Positions 8,312-17,965 are shown, counted from the stretch's first letter. The stretch is 64,000 nt of DNA from Psychroserpens sp041224425 (GCF_041224425.1 NZ_JBGFGL010000075.1:186001-250000), one strand, 5' to 3'. Notes: generated by a model from the letters alone, not told the origin. Made by a program: numbers and translations.

Positions 8312-8866
8312 CTATTTCCATTTAATATTACATCCAATACTTGGTTTTTGGTCATGAGATATAGGCTTATCTTCAATTAAAGCATCTAGAGCTGATCTCA
8401 TGTCTTCACCAGTAACTTCAATACCATTTCCAGGTCTAGAGTTATCCAACTGACCTCTGTAGACCAACTTTAATTGATCATCAAAAATATAGAAGTCTGG
8501 TGTGCATGCCGCATCATAAGCCTTGGCAACTTCTTGGCTTTCGTCATATAGATAAGGAAAAATGAATCCTTGCTCCATGGCAACGGTCTTCATTTTATCA
8601 GGTGAATCATCAGGATAATTTTCAACATCATTACTAGAAATGGCAATACAATTAATACCTTTTGACTTATAGTCTTTTGCCATTTTAGAGATTTCAGAAT
8701 TGATATGTTTTACAAAAGGGCAGTGGTTACATATAAACATGATGACTGTTCCTTTAATGCCTTTTGCCGATTCCAATGAAACCATGGTGTCATCAACGGT
8801 ATTTTTTAAGTTGAAATTTGGTGCTTTGGTACCTAATGGAAGCATATTGGAAGGAGTACGAGCCAT
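8312..8866 (-). CDS. thioredoxin-like family protein (AhpC/TSA-type redoxin)
   Basis: 184 residues with a thioredoxin/peroxiredoxin fold: LPLGTKAPNFNLKNTVDDT at the start, then FICNHCPFVKHINSEI with a single cysteine in the usual active-site place (NHCPFV), and later the conserved TPDFYIFDDQLKLVYRGQLDNS. There is no CxxC, so it is likely a one-Cys redoxin rather than a classical thioredoxin. A further Cys precedes TPD (DAACTPDF), as in this subfamily, and may resolve the first. No signal peptide, so cytoplasmic. Its start is 20 bp from the divergent csaA start. Confidence 0.85.
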   Translation of the reverse strand: MARTPSNMLPLGTKAPNFNLKNTVDDTMVSLESAKGIKGTVIMFICNHCPFVKHINSEISKMAKDYKSKGINCIAISSNDVENYPDDSPDKMKTVAMEQGFIFPYLYDESQEVAKAYDAACTPDFYIFDDQLKLVYRGQLDNSRPGNGIEVTGEDMRSALDALIEDKPISHDQKPSIGCNIKWK

Positions 8867-8886
8867 AATTTTATTATTTTTGGGTT

Positions 8887-9222
8887 ATGGATAATATAAT
8901 AACTTTTGAAGACTTTACAAAGGTAGATATTAGAGTTGGAACCATAGTTGACGTTGATGATTTTCCAGAGGCGATTAAACCTGCTTACAAGTTGAAAATT
9001 GATTTTGGATCTTTAGGAATCAAGACTTCTTCTGCACAGATTACAACCTTGTATAAAAAAGAGGATTTATTAAACCGTCAAATCCTGGCTGTAGTGAATT
9101 TTCCCACCAAACAAATTGCAAATGTCATGAGCCAATGCCTAGTTCTAGGAGCAGTTGATCAATCAGATGTAATTTTGTTGCATCCTGAAAGTCAAGTCAA
9201 AAATGGAACAGCTGTATCTTGA
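8887..9222 (+). CDS. csaA: tRNA-binding protein CsaA
   Basis: 111 residues, the usual size for CsaA, a homodimeric OB-fold tRNA-binding protein with proposed chaperone activity in export. The EMAP-type start FTKVDIRVGTIVDVDDFP and the family segments SSAQITTLY and QILAVVNFPTKQIA are all present. A TATTTTTG at 8875-8882 matches the -7 consensus only a few bases before the ATG, so the mRNA may have almost no leader; the nearest TTG is slightly too far upstream. Its stop codon directly abuts the stop of the convergent M14 gene. Confidence 0.9.
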   Translation: MDNIITFEDFTKVDIRVGTIVDVDDFPEAIKPAYKLKIDFGSLGIKTSSAQITTLYKKEDLLNRQILAVVNFPTKQIANVMSQCLVLGAVDQSDVILLHPESQVKNGTAVS

Positions 9223-11727
9223 TTAGAGCTCTTTTCTAAAAAAAATGGCATTCATCAGTAGTTTGTTCGTTCCATACCAAAAGGCTCTGAAATTTGTATT
9301 GTCAGTAAACGCTATTACTTTTCCCGATCTATAGCGACTCACTTTAAAAGGAACGCTTGAAGCCAAACTATCCAAGTTAGATTGCGATATGTAACCACTT
9401 AAGAGCGGGCTTTTAGTATATTGAATAGGGTTATTGTAGCTTTGTTTATCAGGTTTGACGAATAGTGTATTGTTTCTGAAAAGTGCTATCTTATTATTTT
9501 TATAGCCGAAATTTATGGGATGTGAACGGTCAATTTTGGCTTCAAATATCGCACCTCCTATAACTTGCGCACCTCTGTAATTACTTCGATCTTCGTAGCT
9601 AATGCTTTCTGCTATGGACTCTTTCGATATGAAGTCTAACTTCATAAGTTCATTACCTTTTAACCATCTTAAGGCATTGCGATAAGCAATTAAGGTGCCT
9701 CCATTCTCAGTCCATTTTTTGAGATGCTCTGTGGCATTACTGTCTAGGGAACCACTTGGAACAATAATAGTGTTATACCGACTTAAATCTCTGCGACTTA
9801 AAGTTCTGGTATCAAGTTTTGTAATGCGCATATCGTATCGTTGGTCAAACAGATGCCAAATTTCTCCTGCATCGTAACTCCTAATCCCTTCACCAACTAA
9901 CATGGCAACCTTTGGTTGATCAAGTGACCTAAATTGACTGCTACCTAAATCAATGCCTTCGGTAAGACCTGTAGAAACAGCATCAATTTTGACATGGGAA
10001 TCTCTTGCGATACTTTGTAATAAACTAAATAAAGCCTCTGAGGAACGGTTTTGGTTTTGCACAGGAATCAATATGGTTCCATAATCATAGGTTCTACCAT
10101 TCATTTTGAATGACTTCATACCGACTTTTGCTCTAATACCACTACCAAGGATGGCATTTAAAGCTTTAGGTGTGTAATACTCGTGCCATTCCATGAGATA
10201 GGCATAATTGCTTTGAGCTTCTACCTTACCAAGGTTTTGGGTTAATTTTTCTACCTTTTTTCCAGCATTGGAAAGCGAAATACCTTCAGCGTAATCTAAA
10301 CCAAATGCCAAAGGGAAAGTCCATGCAGAAATGTCATAGAACAAGCTGTCTTGAAATGTTGTTCGCTTTTCAAACATGGCATTAATCAGTCGGATGTTTT
10401 TTTGATTTTTAGGAACCACATAACTATATCCTTTCTTGAAGGATTTGCCTCCTAAGGTTGCATCAGACTTAAGTTCGTGTATGTCAATTTTATGTTGCTT
10501 TAAAATCTCAGCAAGATGGTAGGTTCTTGCTGCATCTTTCTCATTTCCAAATACAATAGCTTTTCCAGATTCTTGGTTAGCTTCCTTACGAGCATTTTTA
10601 TAGAATTCGTGCTGGTACTTCAAAATCTCTTCACGCATTTGTTTTGCCGCTTCGAGTGTAGATAATGCTGCGGTAAATTGATTTCTTATGGTAAACGGGA
10701 ACGTGAGAAGTCCGTTTTCAGTTTCTTGTACATGACCTCTTGAGCTTCCTTGCTCAAATAAAATGCCAATACCTCCATTGATATCGGGAAACGTAGACCC
10801 TTTTCCGTAATAGAAATCGTCAAAGTTTTCTTCGGTATAATAAAAGGACCCAATTTTGTCAAGCGCTTTAGCATGATAGTTTCCGATGGCTTTTGTGAGT
10901 TCTTGGTTTAACTTTGGTGTAAGAGGATGTGTTCTTGATGGAATTCCAGGTTGAAAAAAGAATGTCGAATTGGTACCCATTTCATGATGATCGGTTAGAA
11001 TATTTGGTAACCACTGATGAAACGTTTTGATACGTACTTTCGATTCTGGTAATTGCACAGGAAGCCAATCCCTATTCATATCAAACCAATAATGATTGGT
11101 TCTGCCTCCTGGCCAAACCTCATCATATTCCCTGTCATTTGGATCTGGATTTAGATTTTCACTTTTATTGGTATTTGCCCAATAAGCAAAACGTTGCAGG
11201 CCATCAGGATTATAACAAGGATCAAATAAAATAATGGTATTTTCTAATAGACTTGTAACAGATGGATCTTCGGCAGCAGCCAAATAATAAGCAACTAACA
11301 TTGCAGCATTGGAACCACTAGGTTCGTTGCCATGGATTGAAAATCCTTGATAGACAACAATAGGTCTATCAGTAGCATTTAAGTTATCAGATTCGGTTGC
11401 TTGAATATGAGTGTTTTGAATACTTTCAATATTACGATGGTTTTTAGGCGAGGTAAATAGTAGCAAAGGCAAAGGTCTGTCTTCAAAGGTGTTTCCGCGA
11501 TTTTCAATAGTTATGCGCTCACTACTTTCAGCCAATTCAGTCATATACTGAATGAGCTTATCATGCGTAATATGCCATTCACCAACTTGATGTCCAATAA
11601 CAGATTCTGGAGTTGGGATTTCAGGATTATACGTTACGTTTTGGGGAAGGTAATACCTAAGATCGTAAGAGTTTTGACCAAACGCATTAACACATAAAAA
11701 TGTAAAGAAAAGTAGTATGAATCTCAT
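9223..11727 (-). CDS. secreted M14-family zinc carboxypeptidase
   Basis: 834 residues with a signal peptide (MRFILLFFTFLCVNAFGQ). The peptidase domain fills about 40-380: zinc ligands His132 and Glu135 in SIHGNEPSG, the substrate-binding NPDG at 173-176, NRDW near 218, a further zinc-ligand histidine at 246/247 (LTDHHEMG), and a Glu in GGIGILFEQGS that is a good candidate for the catalytic residue. The remaining 450 residues form a C-terminal region found in large Bacteroidota M14 proteins, probably including a glutamine-amidotransferase-like fold (VAMLVGEGIRSYDAGEIWHL). It likely degrades peptides in the periplasm or outside. Confidence 0.88.
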   Translation of the reverse strand: MRFILLFFTFLCVNAFGQNSYDLRYYLPQNVTYNPEIPTPESVIGHQVGEWHITHDKLIQYMTELAESSERITIENRGNTFEDRPLPLLLFTSPKNHRNIESIQNTHIQATESDNLNATDRPIVVYQGFSIHGNEPSGSNAAMLVAYYLAAAEDPSVTSLLENTIILFDPCYNPDGLQRFAYWANTNKSENLNPDPNDREYDEVWPGGRTNHYWFDMNRDWLPVQLPESKVRIKTFHQWLPNILTDHHEMGTNSTFFFQPGIPSRTHPLTPKLNQELTKAIGNYHAKALDKIGSFYYTEENFDDFYYGKGSTFPDINGGIGILFEQGSSRGHVQETENGLLTFPFTIRNQFTAALSTLEAAKQMREEILKYQHEFYKNARKEANQESGKAIVFGNEKDAARTYHLAEILKQHKIDIHELKSDATLGGKSFKKGYSYVVPKNQKNIRLINAMFEKRTTFQDSLFYDISAWTFPLAFGLDYAEGISLSNAGKKVEKLTQNLGKVEAQSNYAYLMEWHEYYTPKALNAILGSGIRAKVGMKSFKMNGRTYDYGTILIPVQNQNRSSEALFSLLQSIARDSHVKIDAVSTGLTEGIDLGSSQFRSLDQPKVAMLVGEGIRSYDAGEIWHLFDQRYDMRITKLDTRTLSRRDLSRYNTIIVPSGSLDSNATEHLKKWTENGGTLIAYRNALRWLKGNELMKLDFISKESIAESISYEDRSNYRGAQVIGGAIFEAKIDRSHPINFGYKNNKIALFRNNTLFVKPDKQSYNNPIQYTKSPLLSGYISQSNLDSLASSVPFKVSRYRSGKVIAFTDNTNFRAFWYGTNKLLMNAIFFRKEL

Positions 11728-11750
11728 AAAGAATAGTTGTAGTGAAACCC

Positions 11751-11788
11751 TAAAAATAAAAAAAACCGTTGCGAGATAGCAACGGTTT
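11751..11788 (-). terminator. rho-independent terminator of the DUF3276 gene
   Basis: Perfect 10-bp stem AAACCGTTGC (11763-11772) / GCAACGGTTT (11779-11788) with a 6-nt loop. On the minus strand it is followed by a T-rich run (11751-11765). It lies 24 bp after the DUF3276 stop. Confidence 0.9.
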
Positions 11789-11811
11789 AAGTGTGTTTTA
11801 ACAAAGAAAGA

Positions 11812-12216
11812 TTAAATATCTTCAAAATTAATGTCTGTAAAGTTGTCGGCTGATCTAGAACTCTCGGTAGATTCTCCACCTTCGGCTAAATCGTCATCTG
11901 AAGCATCAAAATCGTCTCTTTTGAAGTCCTTTTGATGTCTTTCACTGATGACCTCTTCACCTTTTTCATCAATGATATAATCGGTTGTTTCTTTCAGTAA
12001 GTCAAGAAATTCAATAAAATCTTCCTTGTATAGATAGATTTTGTGTTTTTTGTAATGAAAAGATCCATCGTCGTTTGTGAATTTCTTACTTTCAGTAATC
12101 GTTAAATAGTAGTCGCCAGCTTTTGTAGATCTTACATCAAAAAAATAAGTTCTTCGACCTGCTCTTAATACTTTCGAGAAAATTTCCTCTTTCTCCATCG
12201 TTCCGTGATCGCTCAT
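11812..12216 (-). CDS. DUF3276 family PUR-domain nucleic-acid-binding protein
   Basis: 134 residues. The PUR-type core runs from about 8 to 85 (IFSKVLRAGRRTYFFDVRST, then DYYLTITESKK and KHKIYLYKEDFIEFLDLL), followed by an acidic, Ser-rich tail. The family (DUF3276) is related to PUR-alpha proteins, which bind single-stranded DNA or RNA; its role in Bacteroidota is not established. The gene is single, has its own terminator, and lies downstream of the ABC exporter gene with a 71-bp gap. Confidence 0.88.
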   Translation of the reverse strand: MSDHGTMEKEEIFSKVLRAGRRTYFFDVRSTKAGDYYLTITESKKFTNDDGSFHYKKHKIYLYKEDFIEFLDLLKETTDYIIDEKGEEVISERHQKDFKRDDFDASDDDLAEGGESTESSRSADNFTDINFEDI

Positions 12217-12287
12217 AGCTAATTTTAAAATTTTAAGATGTTATTGGCTCAAAAATCATAAAAAAAACTAAAGTAAGCAACAAATAC

Positions 12288-14042
12288 TTATAATTCTTTT
12301 GAGCTAAGTTGCTTTAAATAGAGATCTTTGTAGTAACCATCTATGTTGATCAATTGTTCATGCGATCCACTTTCAATGTTGCAACCATCTTCTAGAACAA
12401 TGATTTTGTCTGCATGCTTTGCAGAAGAAACGCGATGGCTCACGATAATGGTAGTCTTACCTCGAGACACTTTTCTGAGGTTCTTTAAAATTTTCTCCTC
12501 TGTCTCAGTATCAACAGCCGATAAGCAGTCGTCGAATAGCATGATTTCAGGATTCTTGATTAAAGCCCTTGCTATAGAAATCCGTTGCTTTTGTCCTCCT
12601 GAGAGCGTAATGCCACGTTCACCAAGTTTTGTTTTGTATCCTTTTGAAAACTTCATAATGTTCTTATGAACATTTGCATCTTTTGCAGCTTCGATGACTT
12701 CATCTTCAGTAGCATCTTCTTTACCAAAACGGATGTTGTTTTCAATGGTGTCTGAAAACAAAAAGGCATCTTGAGGAACATAGCCAATGCTATCTCTTAA
12801 ACTTTTGAGATGTACTTGGTCAATTTGTTTTCCATCAATTGAAATATGGCCTTCTTGCACATCATAAAGTCTTCCGATTAAATCTAGAATGGTCGATTTT
12901 CCTGAACCAGTTTTTCCCAGTATGGCTAAAGTTTTACCTTGTTCAAGAGAGAAGCTAACATCATTGAGGGCTTTAATATTGGTGTCGGAATAGGTAAAAG
13001 TTACATTTTTAAATTCAATGTTTCCGTTAATCTGTGATGGATTAGGAGCATTGTTTTTAATTTCTGGTTTCTGTTTTAAAAACTCATTGATACGCTTTTG
13101 CGAAGCCTCAGCTTGCTGTACTAAGTTAGTAACCCAACCGACTGTTGCCACAGGCCAGGTTAACATGTTCACATAAATTAAAAATTCAGCAATCGTACCA
13201 ATGTCTTCAATTTCTCCATTGATATACTGCATGCCTCCTATGTAAGCTACAAGGATGTTACTGATACCTATTAATAGAATCATGGAAGGAAAAAATAAGG
13301 CCTGTACTTTGGTAAGATCAATTTGTTTTTGCTTGCTTTCAGTGGCCAACATATTAAAAGACAGGTTATTGTCGTCTTCTATTCCATAGGCTTTTATAAC
13401 GGAAATCCCACTAAATGATTCTTGAGTGTATGCCGATAATTTTGAAAGATACTCTTGAACAATCGTACTTCTTTTATTGATTACTTTACTCAATTTGTAA
13501 ATGATAAAAGATAAAAACGGCAAAGGTAGCATGGTATACAATGTCAGTTTAGGAGCCACATTAAGCATGTAAATTAACGCAACTATAAATAAGGTAATCA
13601 TGTTTACCGAATACATGATTGCAGGACCTGTATACATTCTAACCTTGGTAACATCCTCACTGATACGATTCATTAAATCTCCCGTTCTATTGGATTTATA
13701 AAAATTAAGGGATAGTCTTTGATATTGTTGATAGACTTCATTCTTTAAATCGTATTCAATATATCGAGAAACATTAATAATGGTTTGACGCATTAAAAAT
13801 GTCAGGGCTCCAGCAATAATTGCTGCACCTATAAGGTATACAATATTTAAAGTAAGCTCTTGTTTAAAGACCTCATTTGAAATACTTCCTTCAGCTCCTT
13901 TAGAAATAATCGTAATAGATTTTCCAATGAGTCTAGGTGTAAAAAGCGCAAAGATCTTTGAGCATATGGTAATGACAACACCTAATAATAATTGGTAGCG
14001 ATACTTGTAAAAATATTTGTTGATGTGCCTTAGTTCCTTCAT
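12288..14042 (-). CDS. ABC exporter, fused permease and ATPase (MsbA/LmrA type)
   Basis: 584 residues: a six-helix type-1 exporter membrane domain (about 15-310) and an ATPase domain (about 335-580). Walker A is GKTGSGKST, the signature LSGGQKQRISIARAL, Walker B IMLFDD with a D-for-E change at the catalytic position (DDCLSA), and the switch His is in VSHRVSS. It works as a dimer exporting lipids, drugs or peptides; the substrate cannot be read. The D in place of the Walker B glutamate is seen in other half-transporters and could mean this one pairs with another subunit. Confidence 0.92.
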   Translation of the reverse strand: MKELRHINKYFYKYRYQLLLGVVITICSKIFALFTPRLIGKSITIISKGAEGSISNEVFKQELTLNIVYLIGAAIIAGALTFLMRQTIINVSRYIEYDLKNEVYQQYQRLSLNFYKSNRTGDLMNRISEDVTKVRMYTGPAIMYSVNMITLFIVALIYMLNVAPKLTLYTMLPLPFLSFIIYKLSKVINKRSTIVQEYLSKLSAYTQESFSGISVIKAYGIEDDNNLSFNMLATESKQKQIDLTKVQALFFPSMILLIGISNILVAYIGGMQYINGEIEDIGTIAEFLIYVNMLTWPVATVGWVTNLVQQAEASQKRINEFLKQKPEIKNNAPNPSQINGNIEFKNVTFTYSDTNIKALNDVSFSLEQGKTLAILGKTGSGKSTILDLIGRLYDVQEGHISIDGKQIDQVHLKSLRDSIGYVPQDAFLFSDTIENNIRFGKEDATEDEVIEAAKDANVHKNIMKFSKGYKTKLGERGITLSGGQKQRISIARALIKNPEIMLFDDCLSAVDTETEEKILKNLRKVSRGKTTIIVSHRVSSAKHADKIIVLEDGCNIESGSHEQLINIDGYYKDLYLKQLSSKEL

Positions 14043-14091
14043 CTAAAGTGGAGCAAAATGATTGAGGGATTGTTAAATTAATTGATTAATT

Positions 14092-14122
14092 TTGTTAATA
14101 CTTTATTATTGGCTTATTTTTG
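14092..14122 (+). promoter_or_regulatory. promoter of the leucine dehydrogenase gene
   Basis: TTG (14092-14094), 20-bp spacer, TATTTTTG (14115-14122): a full match to the Bacteroidota -33/-7 promoter. It lies inside the 5' extension of the frame, which confirms that the start is the ATG at 14169 and not 14082. Confidence 0.85.
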
Positions 14123-14168
14123 CACGCTATTTTGTGTTTTTTACAAAATAGTTTACAAACATTATTAT

Positions 14169-15272
14169 ATGACATCAGATGTTATAAGTTCTAAGGAACT
14201 TAAAAAAATCGACCCGGTTTTTGGTCAAATTTCTTATGACGACCACGAGCAAATTGTTTTTTGCAACGACAAAGATACTGGTTTAAAAGCAATAATTGGC
14301 ATTCACAATACAGTTTTAGGTCCTGCACTTGGAGGTACAAGAATGTGGAACTACGAGAACGAATGGGAAGCACTAAACGATGTTTTAAGATTATCTCGAG
14401 GCATGACATATAAGTCTGCCATAACAGGATTAAATCTTGGTGGTGGAAAAGCGGTGATCATTGGTGATGCTAAAACTCAGAAAACGCCAGAGTTAATGAA
14501 GAAGTTTGGTGAGTTTGTTCATTCTTTGAGCGGAAAATACATTACTGCTGAAGATGTTGGTATGACTACAGGAGACATGGATATGGTTCGTGAAGTTACT
14601 CCTTATGTCACAGGTATTTCTGAAAGTAAAGGAGGTGCTGGAAACCCTTCGCCAATAACAGCTTTTGGAGTTTTTATGGGAATGAAAGCGGCTGCTAAAT
14701 TTAAGTTTGGAAGTGATGTGCTTGAAGATAAGACGGTGTTTGTACAGGGTATTGGTCATGTTGGAGAGGCCTTGGTTGAGCATTTGGTTTGTGAAGGTGC
14801 AAATGTTATCATTTCAGATCTTAGTCAAGATCGATTGGAAGCGGTAAGATCAAAATATAATGTGACTATTTATGGTGGTCAGGATTTGTATTCCGAAGAA
14901 ATGGATATCTACGCACCATGTGCTCTAGGAGCAACTATTAATGATGAAACTATAAGCAAGTTGAAAGCTAAGGTGATTGCTGGAGCAGCCAATAATCAGT
15001 TAGCTGAAGAAAACAAACATAGCAGACTTTTACAGGAAAAAGGAATTATTTATGCTCCCGATTTTCTAATCAATGCTGGTGGAATCATCAATGTTTATGC
15101 TGAGCTTGAAAATTACGATAAGCAAGAAATCATGCGTAAAACAGAAAACATCTATAATACCACTGAGGAAATCCTTATTAGGGCTAAGGCTAATAATGTC
15201 ACTACAAATGTGGCTGCTTTAAATATTGCAAAAGAGCGTATTGAAACTCGAAAACAAGAACTTGCTAAATAA
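14169..15272 (+). CDS. leucine dehydrogenase (Glu/Leu/Phe/Val dehydrogenase family)
   Basis: 367 residues, the normal size for leucine dehydrogenase, which oxidatively deaminates leucine, valine and isoleucine to 2-oxo acids with NAD+. Visible are the substrate-binding LGGTRMW, the catalytic-lysine motif GLNLGGGKAV, the second active-site segment TAEDVGMTTGDMD, and the Rossmann motif GIGHVGEAL. The ATG at 14169 is chosen because the upstream frame contains the promoter. It fits with IlvE, HMG-CoA lyase and IcmF elsewhere in the window. Confidence 0.92.
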   Translation: MTSDVISSKELKKIDPVFGQISYDDHEQIVFCNDKDTGLKAIIGIHNTVLGPALGGTRMWNYENEWEALNDVLRLSRGMTYKSAITGLNLGGGKAVIIGDAKTQKTPELMKKFGEFVHSLSGKYITAEDVGMTTGDMDMVREVTPYVTGISESKGGAGNPSPITAFGVFMGMKAAAKFKFGSDVLEDKTVFVQGIGHVGEALVEHLVCEGANVIISDLSQDRLEAVRSKYNVTIYGGQDLYSEEMDIYAPCALGATINDETISKLKAKVIAGAANNQLAEENKHSRLLQEKGIIYAPDFLINAGGIINVYAELENYDKQEIMRKTENIYNTTEEILIRAKANNVTTNVAALNIAKERIETRKQELAK

Positions 15273-15275
15273 TAC

Positions 15276-15307
15276 TTGGTATTACGTATAGTTTTGTAGT
15301 ACTTTTG
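15276..15307 (+). promoter_or_regulatory. promoter of nusB
   Basis: TTG (15276-15278), 21-bp spacer, TACTTTTG (15300-15307). A second -7 match, TAGTTTTG, sits at 15289-15296 but lacks a TTG at good spacing. The start codon of nusB is 48 bp downstream. Confidence 0.8.
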
Positions 15308-15355
15308 CCAAGTATTTCTACAGAATCCATTTAGTGATATATAAAAGTTCTTTAC

Positions 15356-16297
15356 ATGCTTAATAGACGTCATATTCGTATCAAGGTTATGCAAACGCTT
15401 TACGCTTCCAATAGAAGTGAAAGTGAAGACATCAAACATCGAGAATCTTTTCTTGATCATAGCCTAAATTCAACTTACGACTTGTATTTGAGTCTTTTGT
15501 CCTTAATTATAGAGGTACATAAGAAAGCCATTGATCGTTATGAAAAGTCGCAACGGTTATTGTCAAAGAAAAACGGAACCCAGTCCAATAGAAAGTTTAT
15601 AGACAATGAGGTTTTGGTTTTTTTAAGCAATAACAAGGCGATTACTGAAGCACTTGAAAAACGGAAACTTAATCCTTGGTATCTTGATTTTGAATATGTA
15701 GATCTTACACATAAGGCAATTGTGGAAAGTGACATTTATGAGGATTATTTAAGTACTCCTGATTCAACTTTTAAAGAAGACAAACAGTTTTTTATCAATA
15801 TATTTGAAGATATCATTGCCCCCAATGATAAGCTTTATGACTATTTTGAAGACAAGAAACTTACTTGGCTGGATGATATACCAGTTGTGAACACATTTAT
15901 TCTTAAGCTGGTTAGAAAATTTAAACCAAATGCCTCAGAACAGCACTTTCTTCCAAATCTGTTCAAGGATTCTGATGATAGGGATTTTGCTATGGAATTG
16001 CTCCGCAAGACCTTATTGAATCAATCAAGCTTATCTGAAGAAATTGCAGCTAAAACCAAAAACTGGGATTCAGAGCGCATTACGCAAATCGATACGGTTT
16101 TGATGCAAATGGCCATTTGTGAGTTCCAAAAATTCCCGTCAATACCTGTTAAAGTGACCATTAACGAATACCTTGAAATAGCTAAGGAATATTCTACACC
16201 AAAAAGCAGCAACTTCATCAATGGAATTTTAGATAAGATCGTGAAAGAATACAAAGACAAAAATCAACTCAACAAAGTAGGAAGAGGTTTAATGTAA
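15356..16297 (+). CDS. nusB: transcription antitermination factor NusB
   Basis: 313 residues, about twice the E. coli length, because Bacteroidota NusB carries an N-terminal extension. It starts MLNRRHIRIKVMQTLYA; the NusB RNA-binding fold is at the C-terminus (DFAMELLRKTLLNQ, then IDTVLMQMAICEF and VTINEYLEIAKEYSTPKS). It binds boxA RNA with NusE to prevent termination in rRNA operons. The order nusB, DUF1573, yajC is a common flavobacterial arrangement. Confidence 0.93.
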   Translation: MLNRRHIRIKVMQTLYASNRSESEDIKHRESFLDHSLNSTYDLYLSLLSLIIEVHKKAIDRYEKSQRLLSKKNGTQSNRKFIDNEVLVFLSNNKAITEALEKRKLNPWYLDFEYVDLTHKAIVESDIYEDYLSTPDSTFKEDKQFFINIFEDIIAPNDKLYDYFEDKKLTWLDDIPVVNTFILKLVRKFKPNASEQHFLPNLFKDSDDRDFAMELLRKTLLNQSSLSEEIAAKTKNWDSERITQIDTVLMQMAICEFQKFPSIPVKVTINEYLEIAKEYSTPKSSNFINGILDKIVKEYKDKNQLNKVGRGLM

Positions 16298-16433
16298 GCC
16301 CTTTAAATATCGATAGGTTAGAGGTGTTCTTTCATCTAAAAAAATGCTAAAAAATTTTGATTGGAGGAAATAATCACTACTTTTAACGCCGTAATTGTTG
16401 AATACACTAAAAGTTTAATTTAAAAATAGCGTA

Positions 16434-16931
16434 ATGAAAAAAGTAATATTAGGATTAAGTGCACTATGTATGATTGCCTTTACATCTTGTAAAGAGGATG
16501 CTACAAGTAAAATTAACTCTGAAAACGTGGCTGCAGCAGCTGAGAGAGATGCAACAGCTGGTGATTTCCCAGTAATTTCATTTGAAGAGACTGAGCACGA
16601 CTTTGGAACCATAGTAAATGGAACTCCTGTAGAAACTAAATTTAAGTATACCAACACTGGTAAAGCACCTTTAGTTGTAAGTAACATCAAAAGTACTTGT
16701 GGATGTACTGTGCCTTCAGATTGGAAAAAAGATCCTTTAGCTCCAGGTGAGTCTGCTGAATTTACTGTAAAATTCAACGGAAAAGGAAACAACCAAGTTA
16801 GTAAAAGCATCACCTTAACTACTAACACTGAAAAAGGTTCTGAAGTTGTAAAAATCAAAGCATTCATTGAGCCAGATCCAAATACTGCTGACAAGAAAGC
16901 AGGTACGGCTTCAATTAAAAAGGTAAACTAA
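16434..16931 (+). CDS. DUF1573 domain lipoprotein
   Basis: 165 residues. A lipoprotein signal ends at Cys19 (CMIAFTSCKED). The rest is a single DUF1573 (ASH/MSP-like immunoglobulin fold) domain: FEETEHDFGTIVNG, TGKAPLVVSNIKSTCGCTVP, PLAPGESAEFTVKFN. Such proteins are anchored in the outer or inner membrane and have no assigned reaction. The gene lies between nusB and yajC, 6 bp before yajC, so it is co-transcribed with the latter. Confidence 0.9.
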   Translation: MKKVILGLSALCMIAFTSCKEDATSKINSENVAAAAERDATAGDFPVISFEETEHDFGTIVNGTPVETKFKYTNTGKAPLVVSNIKSTCGCTVPSDWKKDPLAPGESAEFTVKFNGKGNNQVSKSITLTTNTEKGSEVVKIKAFIEPDPNTADKKAGTASIKKVN

Positions 16932-16937
16932 GAAACT

Positions 16938-17210
16938 ATGATGGATTTCTTGCCTTTTATTGCCATGTTTGCTGTGGTGTATTTCTTTATGATTGCTCCT
17001 CAAATGAAAAGAGCTAAACAAGAGAAAAAATTTGCAGCAGATTTAAAACGAGGTGATAGGGTAATTACAAAAAGCGGTCTGCACGGAAAAGTTGTAGATT
17101 TGAATGACAAAGACAATACTTGTGTCATTGAAACGCTTGCAGGAAAAATGAAGTTTGAACGCTCTGCATTATCTATGGAAATGAGCAAAAAACTCAACAC
17201 AGTTAAATAG
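16938..17210 (+). CDS. yajC: preprotein translocase subunit YajC
   Basis: 90 residues with one N-terminal membrane helix (FLPFIAMFAVVYFFMIAPQ), then the conserved KRGDRVITKSGLHGKV and a short cytoplasmic domain. YajC associates with SecDF in the Sec translocon. It follows the DUF1573 gene by 6 bp and ends at a strong terminator. Confidence 0.94.
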   Translation: MMDFLPFIAMFAVVYFFMIAPQMKRAKQEKKFAADLKRGDRVITKSGLHGKVVDLNDKDNTCVIETLAGKMKFERSALSMEMSKKLNTVK

Positions 17211-17230
17211 TATAATTATACTCTTATATA

Positions 17231-17259
17231 AAAGCTCCAGAAAATCTGGAGCTTTTTTT
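17231..17259 (+). terminator. rho-independent terminator of yajC
   Basis: AAAGCTCCAGA (17231-17241) and TCTGGAGCTTT (17245-17255) form an 11-bp stem with a tight 3-nt loop and a run of seven T to 17259. Confidence 0.92.
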
Positions 17260-17287
17260 GTTTTATACCTTTTAGGTGACTATCAAA

Positions 17288-17884
17288 TCAGCAATTTTTA
17301 TACTTATCATGAAGTCCAACACCTTTCATGATTAAAGGTGTGATTTTTTCAATTCGAGATATTTTTGTCGCCTCTCTTTTGGCTTCGGAAATATAAGAAC
17401 AGTATTCTCCTTGTTTTCCAGGAGTCAATTCCTTAAACTTTGTCTGAAGCTCAGAATTGGATGCAAAGGCTGTCTTTAATTCACTAGGAATTTCTATAGC
17501 TTTGGTGTTTCTCTTCGGTTTTATTTCCTTGCCTAACTTTTGGTTTTCAATGGCTTCCTTGACGTAGGCTAAAACAAGATTTTTATCTATTTCATCAATG
17601 GAAGTAAAACGCATTTGCCGTAAAGCTTTGGTCTTTTCTTGTGCATTGACCAAGACGTTGTGCTCATCCTTAAGAAAAACGCCATTAAAAAACCAGATAC
17701 CGAAATGATTTTTAAATGCACCCAAGCCAACCACATTTTTTCCATCGACAGTATATACTGGAGCACTCCATTTAAGGGTTTCTTCTAATTCAGTTGAATT
17801 TATGATGTCTCTGAGCAAAGAGAGCGCTTTGCTGAAATGGGCGTTTTTTTCAATGTACTCTTCAACCGAGCTGACCTTTTTCAT
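17288..17884 (-). CDS. YdeI/OmpD-associated family protein with DUF1801 domain
   Basis: 198 residues. The first two thirds are a DUF1801 domain (ETLKWSAPVYTVDGKNVVGL, then FKNHFGIWFFNG). The C-terminus carries the YdeI/OmdA-type stretch IPSELKTAFASNSELQ with LTPGKQGEYCSYISEAK, which often follows DUF1801. No signal peptide or membrane segment; cytoplasmic. No biochemical role is established for this family. It stands alone between two unrelated genes. Confidence 0.85.
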   Translation of the reverse strand: MKKVSSVEEYIEKNAHFSKALSLLRDIINSTELEETLKWSAPVYTVDGKNVVGLGAFKNHFGIWFFNGVFLKDEHNVLVNAQEKTKALRQMRFTSIDEIDKNLVLAYVKEAIENQKLGKEIKPKRNTKAIEIPSELKTAFASNSELQTKFKELTPGKQGEYCSYISEAKREATKISRIEKITPLIMKGVGLHDKYKNC

Positions 17885-17965
17885 GATAATAAAGTTTGAG
17901 TATTCTTAACTAGAATTCTTAAAGTTATTATTTAAAGCGCTAAGATGAAAGTTAAAAAGGAAATA

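Noticed and set aside
14082..14168. N-terminal extension of leucine dehydrogenase
   Set aside because: Contains the promoter (14092-14122); the family N-terminus starts at 14169.
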